A stretch of 64,000 bases of DNA, taken from the NCBI GenBank assembly GCA_905116865.2, contig CAJHNH020008539.1:277501-341500 (forward strand), in the 5' to 3' direction. The position numbers were made by a program, and so were the translations under genes. Of this stretch, positions 1-13,312 are shown one piece after another. Below the pieces are notes generated by a model, which ran no database searches, was not told where the DNA came from, and saw only the letters and a program-made list of their open reading frames with translations. This DNA is from Candidula unifasciata. Lineage: Eukaryota; Mollusca; Gastropoda; Stylommatophora; Geomitridae. How positions within the stretch are numbered: position 1 is the first letter of the stretch; every line of letters begins with the position of its first letter.

Positions 1-2334
<2,334 letters not shown>

Positions 2335-2655
2335 TGGAGGGCTGGAGGTCCCGGGATCAAACCCTGGTAAAGGCTAGGACTGTGTCCCCTGGACTTCTAG
2401 TAATTTCTCCTGCACCGTACGCCCGTGTGTTGTTGCGCGCGAAAGTAAACACTGGAAATGGAAAAGAGAAGCCAAACTTTGGAGTTTAAAATCTACCTAA
2501 ACTATTTCAGGATCTTCGCTGGTGCTATGGAGTTCGTAAATTTCGCTGAGATTCTTCAGACTCAGACTTGGGTTAGAAGAAGAACTGAGCACTGATGGGT
2601 TACATTTGTGTGCCATGATGTTGATTGGTGGAATAAACAAACGTAAGACAACATA
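2335..2655 (+). other. Non-repetitive spacer; weak tRNA-SINE-like B-box
   Basis: About 320 bp between two simple-repeat blocks. Near 2350-2365 there is a GC-rich stretch (CCCGGGATCAAACCCTGG) that loosely resembles a tRNA T-arm/B-box, as seen in tRNA-derived SINEs. No A-box or tail was recognised, so this is only a hint. No coding potential is seen. Confidence 0.25.
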
Positions 2656-3515
2656 TAGAGACACACACAGACACACACAGACACACACAGACACACACAG
2701 ATGCACATGCAGCCATACACTCAGACACACATGCAGACAAACAGATACACATTAAGCTACACAAACAGACACACACATACAGGTACTGACATACACACAC
2801 AGACACACACACACAAATACAGGTACAGACACATACAGGTACTGACATACACACACAGACACACGCACACATACAGGTACAGACATACACACACAGACAC
2901 ACACACACAAATACAGGTACAGACACATACAGGCACTGACATACACACACAGACACAGACACACAGGCACACAGACACACACATTCAGATACAGACACAC
3001 AGGCACTGACATATACACACAGACACACACACGCGCACACAGCTACACACCCAGACACATACACACACATACAGTCACACACACGCAGACAAACCTACAT
3101 ACACACACACAGACAGACACACAGACCCACACACACAGACAGGTACACAGACACACACACACACACACACACAGACAGGCACACACACAGGCACATAGAC
3201 ACACACCCAGAAACGCACGCGGACACCGTAAAGACTCACAGGCTGACACACGTTCACATACAGAGACGCACACACGCACACGGACACACACACGCACACA
3301 GACACACACAGAGACACACACACAGATATGCACACAGACACACACACAGACACACACACAGACACACACACAGACACACACACAGACACACACACAGACA
3401 CACACAGACACACACACACTGACACACACACAGAAACGCACTCGAACACCGTACAGACTCACAGACTGACGCACGTCCACATACAGAGACACACACACAC
3501 GCACACAGACACCTA
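2656..3515. repeat. CA-rich (ACACAGAC-type) low-complexity array
   Basis: Imperfect tandem ACAC/ACAG/ACAT units of variable period with embedded (ACAC)n. The + strand is the CA-rich one. It ends at a near-palindrome at 3511-3523 (ACCTATGATAGGT), after which strand composition inverts. Open frames in both strands are artefacts of stop-free CA/TG sequence. Confidence 0.95.
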
Positions 3516-5265
3516 TGATAGGTATGTTTGCGCGTGTATGTGTCTGTGAGTGTGTCATGTGTATGTGTGATTTATATGTATGTGTAGGCGTGTTTGTATT
3601 CATATGATTGTGAGTATAAACGAGTGTGTGTTTGGATAATTGTATTAGTTTTGTGTGTGCCTGCGTATACTTCTGTGTGTGTTTATCTGTGTGTGTGTGT
3701 GTGAGAGAGAGAGAAAATTTATGTGTGTGTCTGTGCGTTTGCGTGAGAGTGTGTGTCTGTATATATGTGTGTGTTTATCTGCATGTGTATCTGTGTGTGT
3801 GTGTGTGTGTGTGTTTGTGTCTGCGAATGTATGCGTCTGTGTGTGTCTATATGTGTGTCTGAGGGTGTGTCTTTGAGTATATGTCCGAATGTGTGTGTAC
3901 GTGCGTATGCCCACGTGTATGTGTCGGTTATAATTTGTCAGTGTATGTGTCTCTGTGTGTGCGTTTATGTGTGTTTATGTGTGCCTCTTTGTTGTGTTCC
4001 TCTTGTTGTGTATGTGTATGTATGTCTGCGTGCGTGCGTGTATGTGTGTGTGTGTGTGTGTTTGTGTCTGTGTGTCTGTCTGTCTGTGTCTGTGTGTATA
4101 TGTCTGTGGGTGTGACTGTGTATAAGTGACTGTGAATATGTGTCTGTGTCTGCATGTGGGTCTCTATGTTTGTCTGCATGTGTATGTGTGCGTGTGTGTC
4201 TCTATGTTTGTCTGCATGTGTATGTTTGCCTGTGTGTCGCTGTGTTTGTCTGCATGTGTGATGTGTCTCTATGTGTGCCTGCGTGGGCGTCCGTGTGTAT
4301 ATGTCTAAGTGTGTGTGCGTATCTATAAGTGTGTCTCTGTGCGTATTGTGTGCGAGTGTGTCTAGTGTATGTATCGGTGTGTGTTAGTCAATGTGTGTCT
4401 GTGTGTGTGTGTGTTCCTCTGTGTGTTTGTGTGTGTGTTTCTCTGTGTGTTTGTGTGTGTATATGTCTGCTTGTCGGTGCTGTATGTGTGACTATGTATA
4501 TGAGTATGCGTGCATTTGTCTGTGTGTTTCTCTGCGTGTGTGTTTCTTTGTGTTTGTTTAAGTGTGCGTCTCTGTGTGCGTCTCTGTGTGCGTCTCTGTG
4601 TGCGTCTCTGTGTGCGTCTCTGTGTGCGTCTCTGTGTGCGTCTCTGTGTGCGTCTCTGTGTGCGTCTCTGTGTGCGTCTCTGTGTGCGTCTCTGTGTGCG
4701 TCTCTGTGTGCGTCTCTGTGTGCGTCTCTGTGTGCGTCTCTGTGTGCGTCTCTGTGTGCGTCTCTGTGTGCGTCTCTGTGTGCGTCTCTCTGTGCGTCTC
4801 TCTGTGCGTCAGTGTGTCTTTGTCTGCTTGAGTGTCTCTGTGTGTTTGTCTGTGTGTCCGTATGCCTTTGTCTGCTTGTTTGCCTGTGTATCTTTGTCTG
4901 CGTGCTTGTCTGCATATGTAACTATGTGGCTGTATGTATGTGTCTCTGTGTGTGGGTGTCTGTATGTTTGTCTGCGTGAATGTATGTGTCTGTGTGTGTG
5001 TGTGTTAGCATGTATGTATTTATATGTGTGTGTTCATGTGCGTTAGTCTACATATTTGCCTGTGTATGTTTGTCTGCGTGTGTGTCTGTGTGTGTTTATG
5101 TGGCTGTATGTATGTGTTTGTCTGTATGTCTGCGTGAGTGTGTGAGTCTGTGTGTGAGTCGGTGTGTGTGTCTGTGGGCGTGTCTGTGGATGCATGTGTT
5201 TGTCTCCATGCATGCCTGTATGTATGTACGTATGAATATATGTATGTATATATGTATGTATGTGT
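3516..5265. repeat. TG-rich low-complexity array with 12-bp subarray
   Basis: Imperfect TGTG/TCTG/TATG units; the + strand is now TG-rich. Within it, 4562-4805 is a very regular 12-bp tandem repeat (TGTGTGCGTCTC), about 20 copies, the last few drifting. Open reading frames here are low-complexity Cys/Val/Ser runs and not genes. Confidence 0.95.
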
Positions 5266-5349
5266 GTATTATGTAGATAGGTACGTTCCTACGTACGTAT
5301 GTATGTATTTGGGTGTGTGTATGTGGGTTATGAGTTATAAGCTATGTGT

Positions 5350-5586
5350 ATGCGGGTGGGTGTATGCGGGTGGGTGTATGTGCGTTATGAGTTATACGCT
5401 ATGTGTATGTGGGTGGGTGTATGTGCGTTATGAGTTATACGCTATGTGTATGTGGGTGGGTGTATGTGGGTGGGTGTATGTGGGTGGGTGTATGCGGGTG
5501 GGTGTATGTGGGTGGGTGTATGTGGGTGGGTGTATGTGGGTGGGTGTATGTGGGTGGGTGTATGTGGGTGGGTGTATGTGGGTTAT
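5350..5586. repeat. G-rich 14-bp minisatellite (GGGTGGGTGTATGT)
   Basis: Tandem 14-bp units GGGTGGGTGTATGT, interrupted early by two copies of a longer unit containing GTTATGAGTTATACGC. Each unit has two GGG tracts on the + strand, so any two adjacent units satisfy the simple four-tract G-quadruplex pattern. No gene. Confidence 0.9.
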
Positions 5587-5621
5587 GAGTTGTGAGCAAT
5601 GCCTTATGAGCTAGATTATCT

Positions 5622-6360
5622 TCACAGCACTCCGGACACATCCATAGGTGCCCAGATTCCCCTTCTCAACATATTCATCAGCGTCGCGCGGTCAGTAGTG
5701 CCAGTCCTATGTTGGTTAACAAGACTCCGTGTGCGTCCGGTGGGCTTCTCATGCTTGGCTGTGCCGATCTTCACTCCCAGTTCTCTTATTTTTAGTAGTG
5801 ATGTAGACGCGTTGCTTCCGAAATCCTCAGAATGTCCTATCTTTCTAAGGGCAATGACAATGTCTGCGTGATCCATGGGTCGACCATCTTCAATGAATGA
5901 AGCATCTGTCAGTATATCAGCTCTTTCATTACCAACAACGCCTGCATACTCTGGGACGAATATGAAGGTTACTGCACACACAGGAGAGTTTTGCAATGAC
6001 TAAATCAACTGTCTGCGTAACCAGCCTGCCTCGACCCGCCGGATCATGCTCAAAGAATCACTCAGCACACAAACGGGAATATTCCTGTGATTTTAGCCAC
6101 ATGAAAGCTTGTTTCACCGCCATCACTTCTATCGTCATGCTGCTGGTGGTCATGGAAAAGCCACCACTGGCTTCTTGAACTGTTCTGCCTGAAGAGTGAG
6201 CTGTAAATGCCCGTGCACTCTTATGTCCTAGTATAACGGACCCGTCTGTGAAGATCACCACATCTGTCTCATCTGATTTGTCATTGATAAGAGCGCACAC
6301 TTTGGCATTGACAGCAGCTGGATTCTGCTTCCGACAACTCCTTTCGAGCGTCACAACATA
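5622..6360 (-). pseudogene. RNase H domain relic of a non-LTR retrotransposon
   Basis: Read on the minus strand from 6354. The N-terminal part (6354-6058) has the first RNase H motif (VVIFTDGS, first Asp) and TIEVMAV (Glu). After a frameshift near 6055, SDSLSMIRRVEAGWL gives the third acidic site. A second shift leads into 5996-5622, with VPEYAGVVGNERAD supplying the fourth motif (GNERAD). All four acidic motifs are recognisable but spread over shifted frames, so this is a dead copy. RNase H fused to a LINE ORF2 is characteristic of the I-type clades; exact clade not assigned. The upstream RT and endonuclease parts are missing here. Confidence 0.8.
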
Positions 6361-6430
6361 GGAGAATTTGAGATTGGGTGCTTTAGTTGCTGGTATCGAC
6401 TCCTCACCTGGATGATGTCTGTAAGGCTGC

Positions 6431-6847
6431 AGATCTGCATGATGTCATCCTCTGCCCTACCCAGCCATGATTGGCCCCGTTTTTGCATGCATTTTTTAAC
6501 ACACGCTTTTGTGTTCTTTTTGTGATATTTATGATATGCAAATCATCATATGATCATAACATACTTCATTGGTAAAATACAACTGCTGTGCGAAAGATGG
6601 GTGATTGAAAGAGCAGAATTTAAGACGGGCCTGCGTGCAAAATTTGTGACCCTTTGAAAATAAAGCTTAGTTTGTTCATATACATGTCACACATACACGC
6701 CTACATACATACATAACATACACAGCTTATTTAATTATAAATATAATGCAACAGGATTGTGAGAATACAAACATAGACACGGTCACCAAATGTTGAACTT
6801 TCTATGCATACATAACTTTAATTTTACCTGACATTTTTTCCCTTCAG
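6431..6847 (+). other. GPCR upstream region ending in a 3' splice site
   Basis: AT-rich non-repetitive sequence. It ends in a pyrimidine tract and AG (TTTTTTCCCTTCAG, ending at 6847) four bases before the GPCR ATG. This strongly suggests an intron ends here and that the receptor has at least one upstream 5'UTR exon outside or in this region, which I cannot place. No gene is seen. Confidence 0.5.
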
Positions 6848-6851
6848 GATA

Positions 6852-7943
6852 ATGGATAACGATAGTGGTGAAACAAATATCACAGCTCATCATCCTGACA
6901 TATCTGACGTCTACAGCAACCACCTGCCTTCCATCCTCATCAACAGATTGTTCACACTGATATTCTACATCATCGGACTGCCGGCCAATCCTGTGTGCGC
7001 TTACATCTGGCTGCAACAAAAGACTCGCGCCAACAATTCGTCGGCCATCTACCTGGGCGCCTTGTCCATCTCCCATGTGGTGTTTCTGGCCTTGCACATC
7101 CTGCAGGAACTACGCTACGCCTGGGGAATTAGCATCTACGACGGTTATGTCTCCTGTGAGATATTCAATATGTTATTTTGTATCCCACAATACTTAGCGC
7201 CACTTCTAGTTTTGGGTTTTACAGTGGAACGTTACATTGCCGTCTGCCATCCTTTCGCCAAGGAGAGGTTCTGCACCGTGCGGCGGGCAGTCCTTGTTGT
7301 CATATGTCTCCTGGCCGTCTGCATCATCATCAGCACCTTGCAGGCCTACTTTTGGACGTACGATGAGGTGAAGAAAATATGCAACCACCGACAGGAGCTG
7401 CAGGCGTCTCCATTCATCGAGATCTGGACATGGTCGACAGAGTTGCTTCTGTTTGGGGTTGCTCCGCTGGCTGCTCTCGTCTTCAACATCCTGGTGATTC
7501 GTGAGATCCGCAGCTTGACCACAAGTGGCCCTGCCCACCTGGGGGTGTCAGTAGGCAGCCAGACGTCCACTGTCACTCTCCTGAGCGTATCTTTTTACCT
7601 GATATGTACTTGGCTCCCCTACACTATAGTTTACTCCATGTACAATCAGTTCCCTATTGGTCCCTTTCCCATCCAACCAGAAGCTGTTCAGGCTGACCCA
7701 ACATGGCGTAGACATTTGATGTATATTCTGGTCAGGAATTTCCTCACAGAGATCACATTATCTAACTCCGCCTGCTACTTCTTCATTTACTATGCAACCG
7801 GCAAATACTTCAGACAGCGGGTGCATGAGCTCCTGTGTCCAGCCTCCTGGCTGCAGACAAAGGACAGTAGCCATCCCAAGAAATCCTACCTGGCCATCTC
7901 TAGCACGGCTTTCATCAAGGGAAAGCCGGCCGCCTGTGTGTGA
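6852..7943 (+). CDS. Class A (rhodopsin-like) GPCR, orphan peptide-receptor type
   Basis: A 363-aa plasma-membrane receptor with seven hydrophobic segments: TM1 about 33-54 (N46 in GLPAN is position 1.50), TM2 66-86, TM3 102-126, TM4 145-165, TM5 194-217 (P205), TM6 243-263 (W254 and P256 in CTWLPY), TM7 290-314. C102, 25 residues before R127, and C177 in loop 2 make the canonical disulfide pair. The DRY motif is ERY (126-128). N9-I-T is an N-glycosylation sequon. TM7 has NSACY (305-309) in place of NPxxY, as in several invertebrate neuropeptide receptors. The usual Asp at 2.50 is His75, which is odd because this residue holds the sodium ion in most class A receptors. The length is normal and the frame intact. 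The start is chosen because it directly follows a splice acceptor and precedes the glycosylated N-terminus. The ligand cannot be told from sequence; a peptide ligand is inference from overall resemblance. Confidence 0.88.
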   Translation: MDNDSGETNITAHHPDISDVYSNHLPSILINRLFTLIFYIIGLPANPVCAYIWLQQKTRANNSSAIYLGALSISHVVFLALHILQELRYAWGISIYDGYVSCEIFNMLFCIPQYLAPLLVLGFTVERYIAVCHPFAKERFCTVRRAVLVVICLLAVCIIISTLQAYFWTYDEVKKICNHRQELQASPFIEIWTWSTELLLFGVAPLAALVFNILVIREIRSLTTSGPAHLGVSVGSQTSTVTLLSVSFYLICTWLPYTIVYSMYNQFPIGPFPIQPEAVQADPTWRRHLMYILVRNFLTEITLSNSACYFFIYYATGKYFRQRVHELLCPASWLQTKDSSHPKKSYLAISSTAFIKGKPAACV

Positions 7944-8535
7944 TACATCCAGCATCAGTTTCCGCGGGCACTTGGATGTGGCACAGACAGCATCAGTCTT
8001 CCAGGTGGCCCTGTCAGTTGTAGACAAAGATGTTCACAATCACAATTGGTTTGTACTCACCTGTTTATAGTGACCCTGAGTCAGAGGCTACCACTTGAGG
8101 ACAACTACCTGCTGGCTTTGTTATCATTATCAAGTTATTGAACTGCACAGCTAAAACGGTCACCCACATAATTGACACTGTCCTTGTCCAGTAAAAACCT
8201 TACAAAATGCCCATCACTGTCTCCAATGTCCAGGGTGACCTTATTAATTTGTGCACACTGTATATAAACGCATAGAATGATAAAACGAAGACAAAAAGGT
8301 GTATTATCTTCCTGTGACCGTTGTATGTGCACTCGCAGCATGTAACCAACTCACCGACACCCACGAAGATCAATTCCAATTTGGCTTGCTGGCCATACAT
8401 TCACGTACGCAATCTGTTTTGTTTTTGTTTTTCAAAAGCCTAGTACAACCAAATTGTTAAAGTAATCGTGCTGACTGACATTCTAGGTGACGGGAGACTG
8501 TTCGTTGAATGTGTTCCACAATCAGCTAGCCGACT
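7944..8535. other. GPCR 3' flank, probable 3'UTR; no gene seen
   Basis: About 590 bp of non-repetitive sequence after the receptor stop codon. No convincing coding region. No canonical AATAAA was located with confidence. Confidence 0.4.
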
Positions 8536-8539
8536 GTGG

Positions 8540-9022
8540 GTTGTTTCATCACTGACAAACACCAATACATCAAGGAGAAGGCTGCAGATTTAATGATGAC
8601 ACAACCAGATACCTGCGTCGTTTTGCTAAGGGTTTCTGTTATGCTCTGGGAAGGCTTCTACAGACACGATAGGACCCCACTCTAGATCAACCAAAGCAAC
8701 TTGACTGGCCCAAGATACCAGAACGAAATCTTGAGATCAATTGTTGAGCCTACCCCAGAGGCCGTAGGTGTTAATTCTGTCCTCCAAGATGAACATGCTG
8801 GACGCCATCGAGCACATGTGGGGAAAGACTTGATTCAGCAACAAGTTCACCTCAGGGTGGCTTGACCAGCTCATTCAGCTGATCTTTCGTCGATTGAGAA
8901 CCTCTGGGTGGCTGGCCAGCTCATTCAGCTGATCTTTCGCCGATTGAGAACCTCTGGAAGGTCCTTGGTCGAAGACTGTCAACAAATCACTCCCTGCCAT
9001 TGGATGTTGCACAGCTGACTGC
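8540..9022 (+). pseudogene. Tc1/mariner-like transposase relic
   Basis: A frame from about 8698 reads NLTGPRYQNEILRSIVEP, then VLQDEHAGRHRAHV and, past an in-frame TGA, PAHSADLSSIENLW. This is the typical Tc1 transposase order (NLTG.RY..EIL, QDDNA.PHRA, W/PA.SPDL.PIE.LW). The second acid of the QDD motif is Glu here, and it lies 34 residues before the Glu of SSIEN, so the DD34E spacing survives although the residue does not. The block encoding the second motif and beyond (CAGCTCATTCAGCTGATC) is tandemly duplicated at about 8868-8956. The terminal inverted repeats were not found. An inactive fragment. Confidence 0.75.
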
Positions 9023-9730
9023 ATATTTGAGTCAGAAATAGCTACATTTTTTCAGGATATTCTTCCGACTCACTGGGACTCAATGTATCCATGCTGTCTT
9101 GAAAACGTGGTTGTTCGCGATTTTTAAATGTCTACTTGTCAGATATCTGAAAAATTAAGTTGCATACTTAACTGCTTCGTTGTCTTTGAAAGTGTTTCCA
9201 TTTCTGCACGTGACATGATATTCAACAAATGCCGTTTAACTGATGTTACCTACAAAGGTTTTTTCCAAGTGATCGATTTGACGAACAGTTTATACAAAAC
9301 ACTGCCGACTATGGAAAGAGCCTCAAGAACAAGTTGAATATGTTCGGAATGTTGAGTTGTTAGGGAAACGGTCGTCTAGATATACCAGTGATCTGTGTCA
9401 CTGTTCACCGCCCAGTGGCAATGGCAGACCGACATGTCTTCTTAGTCATTGTTGGTTCCCAAAGTAAACAAACTGGCACTACATTCCCCCCTCCCCCGAC
9501 CCAACACTTGGTTTGTTTCACTCATGTATGTGTTTGTTTATCTAGTTTCGTAGTGTAGGAAATAGTTATTGCTAAATATGAAATATCCAGTTTGTTAATG
9601 TGTGAGTTGCGAAGATTTGACATCTAGCCAGTAAGTTTGTGAGTGAGTCAGTGAGTTATTGAGATTTGACTTCAAGTTAGTAAATTTGTGAGTGAGTCAG
9701 TTAGATCTGACTTAATTATAATGAAGATTT
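9023..9730. other. Unassigned spacer; short direct repeats
   Basis: Non-repetitive sequence with no recognised gene. A short open frame at 9128-9337 has no recognisable motif. A short imperfect direct repeat (GTGAGTGAGTCAGT) occurs around 9640 and 9690, just before the 32-bp array. Confidence 0.4.
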
Positions 9731-11475
9731 TGTACGACGTGATTAAACTATGGAGGGATCCTTGTACGATGTGATTGAACTATGGAGGGATCCTTGTACG
9801 GTGTGATTAAACTATGGAGGGATCCTTGTACGATGTGATTAAACTATGGAGGGATCCTTGTACGGTGTGATTAAACTATAGAGGGATCCTTGTACGATGT
9901 GATTAAACTATAGAGGGATCCTTGTACGACGTGATTATACTATAGAGGGATCCTTGTACGGTGTGATTAAACTATAGAGGGATCCTTGTACGGTGTGATT
10001 AAACTATGGAGGGATCCTTGTACGATGTGATTAAACTATAGAGGGATCCTTGTACGACGTGATTAAACTATGGAGGGATCCTTGTACGACGTGATTAAAC
10101 TATGGAGGGATCCTTGTACGATGTGATTGAACCATGGAGGGATCCTTGTACGACGTGATTATACTATGGAGGGATCCTTGTACTGTGTGATTAAACTATG
10201 GAGGGATCCTTGTACGGTGTGATTAAACTATGGAGGGATCCTTGTACGGTGTGATTAAACTATAGAGGGATCCTTGTACGGTGTGATTAAACTATAGAGG
10301 GATCCTTGTACGATGTGATTGAACTATGGAGGGATCCTTGTACGGTGTGATTAAACTATGGAGGTATCCTTGTACGGTGTGATTAAACTATAGAGGGATC
10401 CTTGTACGGTGTGATTAAACTATAGAGGGATCCTTGTACGATGTAATTAAACTATGGAGGGATCCTTGTACGGTGTGATTAAACTATGGAGGGATCCTTG
10501 TACGGTGTGATTAAACTATAGAGGGATCCTTGTACGACGTGATTAAACTATAGAGGGATCCTTGTACGATGTGATTGAACTATGGAGGGATCCTTGTACG
10601 GTGTGATTAAACTATGGAGGTATCCTTGTACGGTGTGATTAAACTATAGAGGGATCCTTGTACGGTGTGATTAAACTATAGAGGGATCCTTGTACGACGT
10701 GATTAAATTATGGAGGGATCCTTGTACGACGTGATTAAACTATGGAGGGATCCTTGTACGGTGTGATTAAACTGTGGAGGGATCCTTGTGCGACGTTATT
10801 AAACTATAGAGGGATCCTTGTACAACGTGATTAAACTATGGAGGGATCTTTGTACGGTGTGATTAAACTATCGAGGGATCCTTGTATGGTGTGATTAAAC
10901 TATGGAGGGATCCTTGTACGGTGTGATTAAACTATAGAGGGATCCTTGTACGACGTGATTAAACTATAGAGGGATCCTTGTAAGACGTGATTTAATTATG
11001 GAGGGATTCTTGTACGACGTGATTAAACTATGGAGGGATTCTTGTACGACGTGATTAAACTATAGAGGGATTCTTGTACGGTGTGATTAAACTATGGAGG
11101 GATCCTTGTACGGTGTTAATAAACTATAGAGGGATCCTTGTACGACGTGATTAAACTATAGAGGGATCCTTGTACGACGTGATTAAACTATGGAGGGATC
11201 CTTGTACGACGTGATTAAACTATGGAGGGATCCTTGTACGATGTGATTGAACCATGGAGGGATCCTTGTACGACGTGATTATACTATGGAGGGATCCTTG
11301 TACTGTGTGATTAAACTATGGAGGGATCCTTGTACGGTGTGATTAAACTATGGAGTGATCCTTGTACGGTGTGATTAAACTATGGAGGGATCCTTGTACT
11401 GTGTGATTAAACTATGGAGGGATCCTTGTACGGTGTGATTAAACTATAGAGGTTTCCTTGTACGACGTGATTAAA
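9731..11475. repeat. 32-bp minisatellite, about 54 copies
   Basis: Unit contains ATGGAGGGATCCTTGTACG followed by a variable (A/G/A)(T/C)GTGATTAAACT segment. Nearly every unit has a BamHI GGATCC. The variant positions (ATGG/ATAG; CGATGTG, CGGTGTG, CGACGTG) recur in blocks, for example about 10070-10240 and 11180-11350 share the same order of variants, suggesting segmental duplication within the array. Confidence 0.97.
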
Positions 11476-12480
11476 CGAACACCGTAGATCTGGCGACGAT
11501 CCCCAAGGATCTCAGTAAAAACAGCTGGCGACGATCCCCAAGGATCTCAGTAAAAACAGCACTGATGAAACTGGACGGCGAGCCCTGAAATGAAGCCAGG
11601 CAAACCGCTTGACCATTTAATCAACTTTCATGAGAATCAACCAAGCATCAACCTGCCCCCCCCCCCCCCCCCCCCCCATCTCCCCCCTACTTCCAGATAC
11701 TTTGCTCTAACTGTAGAATCCGACTACTCTTCGAACAGTTCTGCGGGTTTTCTTCTGCCTTGGCAGCATCAAAGGTGACTGGTGCCATCAATAATGGAAA
11801 GTGAAGTCAAAAGATGAGAAATCACGAAATCTGTCTTATAATGTTTGTGACAACAATTCTACCTGAGCGTCATCCTTAGCAAAGCTAAGTACAGATTCAA
11901 TACTGGCAATGTTTGACAGTTCATTGACACGGGGAAAGGAACTACAGTTGCATTTGACAACTCTGACTTCCATAAGCTATATTTTTGTTGTGAAGCACGT
12001 GTTTCATCATACAATCGAGTGATGCGTTTGTATTACCTAGTAATTTCAAATGATGGTCTTTCACTTGTGCAGGAATACCTACAGCAAACGCCTGGTCATG
12101 TAGCCAACTTTCCTGTTTGATTCCATCTGAGTTTTGACCTTTCATCTTCTGCTGACAAAGGTTCAGGAAAACATGATTGTGACATTGTGGTTACCCGGGT
12201 AAGGCAGAAGGTCGCTTTTGAGAGCGTTTGGATTTGTCCTTCAGTTATACAAGATTCAAGTATCTACTTCATTTATGTAATTGTTACTGTAGTAGGCACC
12301 TCACGAGGTACGGCGAAATATACCTGGCAATAAATTTTGAAATCTATTTTTATGTGTCTTATTTGTTCAAATTTACAACGGGGACACATTGCTTTGAATA
12401 ACATAAATAATAAAATAACACCTGAAAGTAAACAACTACAACACTGAGAACAGTAAGGAAACATTCGTCAGATAAGCAGC
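11476..12480. other. Spacer with 37-bp direct duplication and poly-C tract
   Basis: At about 11489-11560 a segment beginning CTGGCGACGATCCCCAAGG is present twice in tandem. A homopolymer C run of about 22 starts near 11657. The rest to 12480 is non-repetitive with no recognised gene on either strand; short ORFs show no family motif. Confidence 0.5.
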
Positions 12481-13312
12481 TGTGTGGCTGTCTACACACG
12501 TGTGGCTGTCTACACACGTGTGGCTGTCTACACACGTGTGGCTGTCTACACACGTGTGGCTGTCTACACACGTGTGGCTGTCTACACACGTGTGGCTGTC
12601 TACACACGTGTGGCTGTCTACACACGTGTGGCTGTCTACACACGTGTGGCTGTCTACACACGTGTGGCTGTCTACACACACATGTAGCTGTCTACACACG
12701 TGTGGCTGTCTACACACGTATGGCTGTCTACACACGTGTGGCTGTCTACACACGTGTGGCTGTCTACACACGTGTGGCTGTCTACACACGTATGGCTGTC
12801 TACACACATGTGGCTGTCTACATACGTGTGGCTGTCTGCACACGTGAAGCTGTCTACACACGTGTGGCTGTCTACATACGTGTGGCTGTCTACATAAGTG
12901 TGGCTGTCTACATACGTGTGGCTGTCTACACACGTGTGGCTGTCTACATACGTGTGGCTGTCTACATGCGTGTGGCTGTCTACACACGTGTGGCTGTTTA
13001 CACACGTATGGCTGTCTACACACATGTGGCTGTCTACACACGTGTGGCTGTCTACACACATGTGGCGGTCTACACACGTGTGGCTGTCTACATACATGTG
13101 GCTGTCTACACACATGTGGCTGTCTACACACGTGTGGCTGTCTACACACATGTGGCTGTCTACACACGTGTGGCGGTCTACACACGTGTGGCGGTCTACA
13201 TACGTGTGGCTGTCTACATACGTGTGGCTGTCTACACACGTGTGGCGGTCTACATACGTGTGGCTGTCTACATACGTGTGGCTGTCTACATACGTGTGGC
13301 GGTCTACACATG
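12481..13312. repeat. 18-bp minisatellite, about 46 copies
   Basis: Unit GTGTGGCTGTCTACACAC with common variants (ATAC, GCGGTC). Because 18 is a multiple of three, several frames stay open on both strands (for example a 319-aa minus frame of Cys-Arg-Gln-Pro-His-Val repeats). These are repeat artefacts. It directly abuts the LINE relic, which ends within its edge. Confidence 0.97.

Noticed and set aside
9731..11475. CRISPR-like array
   Set aside because: The 32-bp units are directly abutting with no unique spacers; eukaryotic context.
11489..11560. Retroviral-type primer-binding site (CTGGCGACGATCC)
   Set aside because: Resembles gypsy leader sequences slightly, but no LTR, gag or pol sequence is found nearby and the segment is a plain tandem duplication.
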